A DNA stretch of 12,617 nucleotides, from positions 1-12,617 of the forward strand of contig JABJCZ010000145.1 in NCBI GenBank assembly GCA_018668475.1, in the 5' to 3' direction. Below are positions 6,745-12,617 of the stretch, in pieces. How positions within the stretch are numbered: position 1 is the first letter of the stretch; each line of letters opens with the position of its first letter. A model generated the notes under the pieces. It was given only the letters and a program-made list of their open reading frames with translations, was not told the origin of the DNA and searched no databases. The position numbers and the translations under genes are program-made. This stretch comes from Alphaproteobacteria bacterium. GTDB lineage: Bacteria > Pseudomonadota > Alphaproteobacteria > UBA828.

Positions 6745-8406
6745 ATGACGGATAATCTGAGAAAAGGGTGGACACCTGATCGCCGAACGGTTTTGAAAAC
6801 CGGTGCAGCAATGGCTGGTGCCGCCGCTGTCGGGGGCGCGATGAAAGCTACGCTCGCCGAAGCCGCTTCACCGGCCGGCACGATGGTGATCGCCGCTCCG
6901 GCAACACCACAGAGCCTCGACTGTGAATTCGATGTGAGCCTCGGTACATTTGAGGCCATTGCGGCGTGCTACGATTGTGTGGTCGAGTTCGAGAAGATCC
7001 CGGATGCCGGTGTACCCACGGCGCGGCGCGAGGACATCAATGATTACCCCAACAAGCCGGGCCGTGTGAATCTGGTTGGCAAGCTGGCTGAAAGCTGGGA
7101 GATCGACCCCGATAGCCAGTGGATTCGCTTCAAGCTTCGCGAAGGCGTGATGAGCAATTGGGGCAACGAACTGACCGCTGACGATGTGGTGTGGACGTGG
7201 CACCGCAAACTCGCGCTCGGTGCGATTGGCGGATTTTACGCAAGTGTTCTGAGCTATACCCGCCCGGAAATGGTTCGGAAGGAGAGTAAGTATGTTGTCT
7301 CCTTCAATCTGGATAACCCGAACCCGTTGTTGATGAAGCTGCAGCCCAATCTCTACAATCCCATCTTCGATTCAACAAAATGTGCGGAAGCCGGTGGCTC
7401 GGAAGATCCTTGGGCCAAAGAATTCCTCAAGAACAACACCGCAGGCTTTGGACCGTATGAAATCGCCAAGCTTGTGCGTGGTAACCAGGCCGTCTACAAG
7501 GCCCGCGCTGACTACTATGGCGGCAAGCCGGCCATCGATACGGTCATCTTCAAGGAAGTGCCCACAACCGCCGCTCGGGCGCAGCTTCTTGAGGGTGGGG
7601 CAGTTGATATCGCCCAGCACCTGCAGCCGCTTGAGCTGGTGAAACTCGCCAAGGTTCCGGGTGTCACGGTGGACACAATTCCGGCGACCTTCATGTTGTG
7701 GATTGAGCTAAACGCGAAGATGAAGCCGTTCGACAACATTGATGTACGGCGTGCGATGAATTTCGCCTTCCCGCAGGAGCAGGTGATCTCCACCGTGTTC
7801 CAGAATCTGGCTGAACCATTGACCGCTTGCATGCCGGATATTTATGCCGGCTATAACAAGTCCTATTGGGAATATGGCAAGCAGGACCTCGCCCAGGCGA
7901 AGGAACTGCTCAAGGGCGCCGGTTATCCTGACGGATTTGAAACGACACTGGCCTACGATGCGTCGTCTGGTTCTCAGGAAACCTCGGCCATTCTCTACCA
8001 GAGTGCGCTTAGGGAAATTGGCGTCAAACTGAAGCTCAAGAAGATTCCAGCGGCAACGTTCTACAGCAATGTTTCAGAGCGTAAACAGCCGATGATCTTC
8101 TATCTTGATTCACCCTGGTGCCCGGATGCCGGTTACTCGATGAACCTCTATTTCCATTCCAAGTCGTTCATCAACTACTCGAACTACGAGAACGCGCGGG
8201 TTGACGAGTTGATCGATGCGGCATCCAAGACCGGCGACATGGACGCTCGTCTGGAAATGATGGATGAAGTTCAAAAGCACGTCATGCGTGAGGCGCCGTG
8301 GGTCTTCGTTGCCAAAACGAACTTCTCACTCGCGCATCGGGCCGACCTGAAAGGGTGGACCTACTACACATCTAACAACATGCGGTTCCAGGATTTCCAT
8401 CGCTAG
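6745..8406 (+). CDS. ABC transporter substrate-binding protein, family 5 (DppA/OppA type), Tat signal
   Basis: This 553-residue protein is the periplasmic receptor of the ABC importer encoded just downstream. Its N-terminus has a twin-arginine signal, DRRTVLKTG with Arg13-Arg14, then a hydrophobic Ala/Gly stretch and a likely signal peptidase site near LAEA-AS (about residue 40). Most E. coli family 5 receptors use Sec, so Tat export suggests folding or cofactor binding before export. Family marks include LAESWEIDPDSQWIRFKLREGV, LTADDVVWTWHR, GFGPYEIAKL, DVRRAMNFAFPQEQV and AKELLKGAGYPDGF. Such proteins bind peptides, opines, nickel or other small amides; the ligand cannot be told. The start at 6745 is supported by AGGGAGA at 6733-6739; an in-frame ATG at 6652 would bury the Tat motif far inside and has no support. 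It lies 107 bases after the amidohydrolase and 51 before the permease. Confidence 0.92.
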   Translation: MTDNLRKGWTPDRRTVLKTGAAMAGAAAVGGAMKATLAEAASPAGTMVIAAPATPQSLDCEFDVSLGTFEAIAACYDCVVEFEKIPDAGVPTARREDINDYPNKPGRVNLVGKLAESWEIDPDSQWIRFKLREGVMSNWGNELTADDVVWTWHRKLALGAIGGFYASVLSYTRPEMVRKESKYVVSFNLDNPNPLLMKLQPNLYNPIFDSTKCAEAGGSEDPWAKEFLKNNTAGFGPYEIAKLVRGNQAVYKARADYYGGKPAIDTVIFKEVPTTAARAQLLEGGAVDIAQHLQPLELVKLAKVPGVTVDTIPATFMLWIELNAKMKPFDNIDVRRAMNFAFPQEQVISTVFQNLAEPLTACMPDIYAGYNKSYWEYGKQDLAQAKELLKGAGYPDGFETTLAYDASSGSQETSAILYQSALREIGVKLKLKKIPAATFYSNVSERKQPMIFYLDSPWCPDAGYSMNLYFHSKSFINYSNYENARVDELIDAASKTGDMDARLEMMDEVQKHVMREAPWVFVAKTNFSLAHRADLKGWTYYTSNNMRFQDFHR

Positions 8407-8457
8407 GCACTAAAGGTTCTGAACTGTGTTTGTTAGATCGTTACGAGGTGTTAACGC

Positions 8458-9489
8458 ATGACGCATCATCCCGGCCCAGCTGAGGTGGATGCAAGCGTGA
8501 ACGAAGCGGGAGAGCCCGGGGTCAAACCCCCGGGTTCTTCCGGCTTCCTCGCGTCTTGGCGCGCGCGTCTGCGCTTTCTACTTGCGGTGCTGGCCTCGCG
8601 GCCACTATTTGCCGTCGGTTACATTATTGTTTTCGCTGTTATTCTGCTGGCGATCTTTGCGCCGTGGATCGCGCCGTATCATCCTGAAAAGGCGAACCCG
8701 ACTGATTACCTGCAGGCACCCAGTTGGCGACACCTCTTGGGCACCGACCAGACCGGCATGGATATTTTCAGCCGGATCATTTACGCGCCACGGATTGATC
8801 TTACGATCGCCATTGGTGGCACCGCTATTTCCGCCATCGTCGGGTCGTTGATCGGCGCTGTGGTGGGGTATTATCAAGAGATGGGCGGCACGCGCAGTCT
8901 TGCCGCCGGCTTTATCATGCGCACCGCCGACGTATTACAGGCTTTTCCGGTATTCGTTTTCGCGATCGCACTCGTGGCTATTTTTGGTCAGAGCCTGCAG
9001 AGCATCATCGCCGCCATCGCCTTCGTGAACGCACCGATTTACCTCCGGCTCATGCGCAGCCAGGTTCTGTCCATCCGCAACATGCGTTACATCGAGGCAG
9101 CCTATGTGTCCGGCGCAAACGACATGAATATCATGCTACGGCATGTCATTCCCAACTCCATGGCGCCGATCCTGTCGCAATTGTCGGTCAATATCGGTTG
9201 GTCAGTGCTCCTCACGGCAGCCCTTAGTTTTGTCGGCGCCGGTGTCGAAGCGCCCATACCGGAGTGGGGCAGCATGATCGCCATGGGCTTTGGGAATATC
9301 ATTACCGGCCAGTGGTGGCCTTCGGTATTCCCTGGTATTGCCCTCGGCGTTACCGTTTTCGGGTTTGCGTTGGTGGGCGCCAGCGTTGAAGTTTTGGCTG
9401 ACCCGGCCCGCCGCCGCGCGCTGGCCGGCACATTGCGTGAGAAAAAGCGCCCCAACGCTCCCTCCAAACAACCAGCGGAGGCGGCCTGA
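8458..9489 (+). CDS. ABC transporter permease, DppC/OppC type
   Basis: This 343-residue inner-membrane protein belongs to the BPD_transp_1 permease class. A polar N-terminal extension of about 48 residues precedes the first membrane segment (about 50-72), followed by the typical periplasmic LLGTDQTGMDIFSRIIYAPRIDL and further helices at roughly 115-138, 150-176, 180-200, 245-265 and 290-312. The cytoplasmic EAA loop, which docks on the ATPases, is visible as EAAYVSGANDMNIMLRHVIPN (first and last residues 213 and 233). GAGGTG... wording aside, GAGGTG at 8445-8450 is the ribosome binding site for the ATG at 8458; a GTG at 8497 with its own GAGGTGG (8482-8488) is a possible shorter start. The gene contains a strong hairpin in its first 30 codons and shares TGATG with the next permease gene. 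Confidence 0.92.
   Translation: MTHHPGPAEVDASVNEAGEPGVKPPGSSGFLASWRARLRFLLAVLASRPLFAVGYIIVFAVILLAIFAPWIAPYHPEKANPTDYLQAPSWRHLLGTDQTGMDIFSRIIYAPRIDLTIAIGGTAISAIVGSLIGAVVGYYQEMGGTRSLAAGFIMRTADVLQAFPVFVFAIALVAIFGQSLQSIIAAIAFVNAPIYLRLMRSQVLSIRNMRYIEAAYVSGANDMNIMLRHVIPNSMAPILSQLSVNIGWSVLLTAALSFVGAGVEAPIPEWGSMIAMGFGNIITGQWWPSVFPGIALGVTVFGFALVGASVEVLADPARRRALAGTLREKKRPNAPSKQPAEAA
8507..8542 (+). other. 15-bp hairpin inside the start of the first permease gene
   Basis: Bases 8507-8521 pair with 8528-8542 without a bulge (13 Watson-Crick and two G-U pairs), leaving a six-base loop UCAAAC. The inner seven pairs are all G-C (CCCGGGG against CCCCGGG). No T run follows, so it is not a standard terminator. 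Its position about 100 bases after the solute-binding protein stop fits an mRNA-stability or expression-ratio element. Confidence 0.55.
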
Positions 9490-10499
9490 TGCGGGTGCTA
9501 CGCTACATTGGCAGGCGCATGTTGTTTATCGTGCCGCAGTTGGTCGGGATCGTTCTGGTCAGCTTTTTGCTGGTGAAAATGATCCCGGGTGATCCCGCCG
9601 TGATGATGGTTGGCCCCATGGCCTCGGCAGAGACGCTCGCCAAACTGCGCACCGAACTGGGTCTTGATGGCAGCATCATGTATCAGTTCTGGATTTACCT
9701 GACGAACCTCGTTCAGGGTGACCTCGGAACAAGCTGGCAGACAACACGGCCGGTGCTGAACGACCTGTTCGTTCGCTTCCCGGCAACGCTCGAGTTGATC
9801 ACCCTTTCTTTGCTGTTGGCGCTTTTGATTGGCATTCCACTGGGCGTTGCGGCGGCATATTTTCGTCGTTCCGTCGTCAAGAAATTTTCGGATTATTACG
9901 GACTGCTGGCTGGCGCTTTGCCGGACTTTTGGCTCGGGATGATCCTCATCTATTTTTTCTATACGATTTTTCAGATCGCCCCGGCGCCGCTCGGGCGCAT
10001 CGGGTTCGCAGTCATGACTCCGTCACCGGTGACCAATTTCCTAATTATTGACTGCATTCTGGAAGGTAACTGGCAGGCGCTCTGGTCAACGTTGGGGCAT
10101 TTGATTCTGCCGGTTGTTACGCTGGGCGTGATCACGGCGGGACCGATTCTCAAGATGACGCAGTCGACGATGGAGCGGATGCTGGAATCTGATTTCATTC
10201 GATATGCTGATATGTGCGGCCTGCCAAAATCTGTGGTCATTCGTCAGGCCTTTCGCAATTCACTCCCGTCCATTGTTACTATTGTGAGCGTGCTCTATGG
10301 CTTCCTCGTCGGCGGTGCGGTTTTGGTCGAGATCGTGTTCAGTTGGGGCGGGGCGGGACAATATGCGGTGCAAGGCGTTCTCAATGCAGATATCAACCCG
10401 GTGCTCGGCTTCGTTCTGTTCTCCGCAGTGCTCTCACTTATTATTTATCTGATTGTGGATCTGATCTATTTTGCGATCGACCCCAGGATCAGGGGCTAG
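9489..10499 (+). CDS. ABC transporter permease, DppB/OppB type
   Basis: The 336-residue product is the second membrane subunit. It starts with the usual RYIGRRMLFIVPQLVGIVLVSF helix region (residues 5-26), then MIPGDPAVMM, LRTELGLDGS, a periplasmic segment with GDLGTSW (77-83), and helices near 101-123, 135-160, 200-220, 265-288 and 305-330. The EAA-type loop is present around 238-260 (Y-A-D-M-C-G-L ... RNSLP), with DMCGL in place of the commoner RAKGL. The C-terminus DLIYFAIDPRIRG is typical. Its ATG shares one base with the preceding stop (TGATG), so translation is coupled. In the classical dpp order the B-type permease gene precedes the C type; here they are swapped. Substrate unknown. Confidence 0.92.
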   Translation: MRVLRYIGRRMLFIVPQLVGIVLVSFLLVKMIPGDPAVMMVGPMASAETLAKLRTELGLDGSIMYQFWIYLTNLVQGDLGTSWQTTRPVLNDLFVRFPATLELITLSLLLALLIGIPLGVAAAYFRRSVVKKFSDYYGLLAGALPDFWLGMILIYFFYTIFQIAPAPLGRIGFAVMTPSPVTNFLIIDCILEGNWQALWSTLGHLILPVVTLGVITAGPILKMTQSTMERMLESDFIRYADMCGLPKSVVIRQAFRNSLPSIVTIVSVLYGFLVGGAVLVEIVFSWGGAGQYAVQGVLNADINPVLGFVLFSAVLSLIIYLIVDLIYFAIDPRIRG

Positions 10500-10503
10500 G
10501 GAC

Positions 10504-11508
10504 ATGGCTAACGAAACCCAAAAGGTCTTCGACACCGGTCAGCCGGTCCTCTCTATTGATGGTCTCAATGTCAGCTATCCCGTCTACGGCGAGGATCCGG
10601 TGCAGGCGGTACGCGACCTGGATCTGCATATCCAGCCAGGCGAGATCGTTGGCCTCGTGGGTGAGAGCGGCTCGGGCAAAACGACGCTTGCGCGCTCCGT
10701 CATGGGGCTTCTGGTGCAACCCGGCCGGGTTGATACGGGCACTATTCAATTTGATGGCAAGGACCTACGTGCCTTGCCTGAAAAACAACTGCGGGCCGTT
10801 CGTGGCAAGGATATTGCCATGGTCATACCAAATCCGCGGAGCGAACTTGATCCGTTGGTAACGGTCGGTCGGCAAATTTCGAATGTCGCGCGCGCTCATC
10901 TCGGCATCAAACGGGATGAAGCTGACCAAATGGCGATGGACATGTTGAACGCGGTGCAGATACCTGACCCTGACCGTCGCTTCAAGGCATATCCCCATGA
11001 GCTTTCGGGTGGCATGGCACAGCGTGTTGTGATGGCGATTTCGCTCGTGTGTTCGCCCAAGTTCGTGATCTCTGATGATGCCACCAGTGGGCTTGATGTG
11101 ACGGTTCAGGCGCAGGTGCTGGACCTGCTGCGCGCCTTGGTGCGCTCTCACAATACTGCGATGCTGTTCATTACTCGCGATATCGGAATTACGGCGCATT
11201 TCTGTGACCGCGTGGCCGTGATCTACGCCGGCGAGATTGTCGAAATTGCCCCCATGCAGTCATTTTTTGAAAATCCCATGCACCCCTATAGTGTGATGTT
11301 GCTGGCGGCGTTCGCCCATAATCCGACATTGCGCGCCAAGTGGCATAAGCCGTTAGCATCAGCAGCTCCCGCACATGGCGGCGCTTGCGCATATGCTGGG
11401 CGGTGTGTTCATGCAGAAGATCATTGCCGGCAGAACAGCGCGGAGCTGCGCGAACTTGCGCCGGGGCATCTTGTGCGCTGCCATTTTCCAGTGGAGAGAC
11501 CGCTATGA
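10504..11508 (+). CDS. ABC transporter ATP-binding protein, DppD-like, with degenerate catalytic site
   Basis: This 334-residue ATPase has an intact Walker A (GESGSGKTT, 53-61) and signature LSGGM (167-171). Three catalytic positions are changed: the Q-loop Gln is Pro109 (MVIPNP instead of VFQDP), the Glu after the Walker B Asp is Asp192 (ISDDATSGLD instead of ADEPTTALD), and the switch His is Arg225 (FITRDIG instead of ITHDLG). Its own nucleotide site is therefore likely to bind ATP but hydrolyse it slowly or not at all. The C-terminal oligopeptide-transporter domain has four Cys (295, 301, 308, 326) in the spacing linked to an iron-sulfur cluster in DppD/DppF relatives. The start at 10504, four bases after the permease stop, is preferred over an in-frame ATG at 10471 that lies inside the permease gene. 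It overlaps the next ATPase gene by ATGA. Confidence 0.92.
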   Translation: MANETQKVFDTGQPVLSIDGLNVSYPVYGEDPVQAVRDLDLHIQPGEIVGLVGESGSGKTTLARSVMGLLVQPGRVDTGTIQFDGKDLRALPEKQLRAVRGKDIAMVIPNPRSELDPLVTVGRQISNVARAHLGIKRDEADQMAMDMLNAVQIPDPDRRFKAYPHELSGGMAQRVVMAISLVCSPKFVISDDATSGLDVTVQAQVLDLLRALVRSHNTAMLFITRDIGITAHFCDRVAVIYAGEIVEIAPMQSFFENPMHPYSVMLLAAFAHNPTLRAKWHKPLASAAPAHGGACAYAGRCVHAEDHCRQNSAELRELAPGHLVRCHFPVERPL

Positions 11509-12569
11509 GTTCGGTTCTGGATGTCTCCGGGCTGGTGAAACATTTTCCGATTGCCGGGCAACGTGCGGTCGTTCAGGCCGTCAATGACATCAGCTTTCAT
11601 GTCAAGAAAGGTGAAACGCTGTCGTTGGTGGGCGAATCCGGTTCGGGCAAAACGACAGTCGGGCGCTGTGTGCTTGGTCTGATTCAGCAAACCGCTGGCG
11701 TGATCGATTTTCAGGGAGAAACCATCGGCAAACGACGCAATGTTCGCTCTCGCGACCTGCGCGGCAAGATGGCGCTGGTTTTTCAGGAACCGGCTGAGAG
11801 CCTTGATCCGCGCGTCCGTGTGGCCGATACCATCGGCGAGCCGCTGCGTTCGCGCGGTGTATCGCGCGAAAACCGCCGTCGTCGGATAGCGGAGATCGCT
11901 AAACGTGTCGGGCTTTCGGACGCCACGCTTGATCAGTTTCCGGCCGAGTTGAGCGCCGGTCAGCAGCAGCGCGTTGGCATCGCCCGGGCAATCGTAACGG
12001 ACCCTGAACTGATCGTGCTGGATGAACCAACCTCGGCCCTTGATCCGACGGCGCGGGCAGAAATCATTGATCTCCTGATTCGCCTGCAGAAGGAATTCGA
12101 TACCGCCTATCTTTTCATTTCCCATGACCTGAGCACGGTGCGCTACCTGAGCCATCGGGTGGCGGTCATGTATCTTGGCATGATTGTTGAGCAGGGCACG
12201 GCCAATGAAATATTCAGCAATCCGCGGCACCCCTATTCGGTTGGCCTTCTATCGTCGGTTTTGTTGCCCAACCCCAAGCTTAAGCGCGAGGTAAGTGTTG
12301 ATCTGACTGGAGAAATACCAAGCCCGATTGACCTGCCCAAAGGGTGCTATCTCGCGGGGCGGTGTCCCTTTGCGACCGATCAGTGTCACAAGGAAATGCC
12401 GCCGATCGAGGACCTCGGCAACGGCCATCTGGTGCAGTGCCATCATTTTCGTGAGGCACTCAAGGGCCACGAGGCGCTAGACTATTTTGATGAATTCCAA
12501 GCTCAAACAGAACAATTGCTGGAAGCCGGACGTCGCTCAACTGGCACCGTTGCCGGGCAGACTAAATGA
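11505..12569 (+). CDS. ABC transporter ATP-binding protein, DppF-like
   Basis: The 354-residue product is the second ATPase of the importer. Walker A GESGSGKTT (43-51), Q-loop VFQEP (Gln94), Walker B VLDEPTSALD (Asp173-Glu174) and the switch His207 in ISHDLS are all canonical, so this subunit supplies the working catalytic residues. Its signature is LSAGQ (149-153) instead of LSGGQ; in the dimer this motif faces the DppD-like Walker A site. The C-terminal domain has Cys281, 287, 294 and 312 in the oligopeptide-ATPase cluster spacing (GCYLAGRCPFATDQC ... LVQCHHF). The tail after residue 315 is about 40 residues longer than the cluster requires. GGAGAG at 11493-11498 and the ATGA overlap with the preceding stop fix the start at 11505; an in-frame ATG at 11385 lies within the upstream gene. 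Confidence 0.93.
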   Translation: MSSVLDVSGLVKHFPIAGQRAVVQAVNDISFHVKKGETLSLVGESGSGKTTVGRCVLGLIQQTAGVIDFQGETIGKRRNVRSRDLRGKMALVFQEPAESLDPRVRVADTIGEPLRSRGVSRENRRRRIAEIAKRVGLSDATLDQFPAELSAGQQQRVGIARAIVTDPELIVLDEPTSALDPTARAEIIDLLIRLQKEFDTAYLFISHDLSTVRYLSHRVAVMYLGMIVEQGTANEIFSNPRHPYSVGLLSSVLLPNPKLKREVSVDLTGEIPSPIDLPKGCYLAGRCPFATDQCHKEMPPIEDLGNGHLVQCHHFREALKGHEALDYFDEFQAQTEQLLEAGRRSTGTVAGQTK

Positions 12570-12589
12570 CCAGATAGGAGAATACCAAA

Positions 12590-12617
12590 ATGAGTAATTT
12601 GGCCGGAAAAGTTGCGG
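12590..12617 (+). CDS. Start of a probable short-chain dehydrogenase/reductase, 3' truncated
   Basis: Only nine codons are visible (MSNLAGKVA). An L-x-GKVA opening is typical of short-chain dehydrogenases just before their TGxxxGxG nucleotide motif, which would lie past the window edge. AGGAGA at 12576-12581, eight bases before the ATG, is a good ribosome binding site, so the start is credible. The gap of 20 bases after the ATPase gene suggests it belongs to the same operon. The family call rests on very little sequence. Confidence 0.5.

Noticed and set aside
11385..11504. N-terminal extension of the second ATPase
   Set aside because: The added residues are out-of-frame translation of the upstream Cys-rich domain; the ATGA overlap at 11505 with GGAGAG upstream is the normal start.
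1..12617. CRISPR arrays, tRNA or rRNA genes, insertion sequences
   Set aside because: No regularly spaced repeats, cloverleaf sequences, transposase motifs or flanking terminal inverted repeats were seen.

Overview
The window reads as a compact catabolic and uptake island from a GC-rich proteobacterium, most likely an alphaproteobacterium. That placement is inferred from the N-methylhydantoinase-type HyuBA pair, the cytosine-deaminase-like amidohydrolase, a Tat-type solute-binding protein and the codon use; no rRNA or tRNA is present to test it. All ten complete or partial genes with clear family membership, plus a start-only fragment at the right edge, lie on the + strand.

Left block (1-5191): the 3' end of a LeuD-type (isopropylmalate/dimethylmalate dehydratase small subunit) gene overlaps hyuB, and hyuB overlaps hyuA by ATGA, so these three are translationally coupled. 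A 152-base gap, in which I see no convincing terminator, leads to an alpha/beta hydrolase with an intact Ser-Asp-His triad. A near-perfect GC-rich intrinsic terminator (5229-5259) closes this block.

Control region (5192-5413): directly after the terminator lie two abutting 23-base imperfect repeats with TTG(A/T)CCGG cores, which look like operator sites. An eight-base core of the same motif recurs in the gap before the transporter genes (6702-6709). A small hairpin then covers the ribosome binding site of the upstream candidate start of the next gene.

Right block (5414-12617): a cytosine-deaminase/amidohydrolase-like enzyme, a Tat-exported family 5 solute-binding protein, two permeases (DppC-like before DppB-like), two ATPases (DppD-like, DppF-like) and the first codons of a probable short-chain dehydrogenase. 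The four membrane and ATPase genes are spaced or overlapped by a few bases and form one operon. A strong 15-bp hairpin sits inside the first 30 codons of the first permease gene, just after the solute-binding protein gene.

Together the genes suggest import of a small peptide-like or nitrogen-heterocyclic compound (lactam, hydantoin or imide type), opening of the ring by HyuBA and/or the amidohydrolase, and further conversion by the hydrolase, a dehydratase and a dehydrogenase. The substrate cannot be read from the sequence. The most unusual molecular features are the ATPase pair, whose motif changes all fall on the same composite ATP site, and an amidohydrolase whose expected metal-binding Asp and catalytic Glu are replaced.
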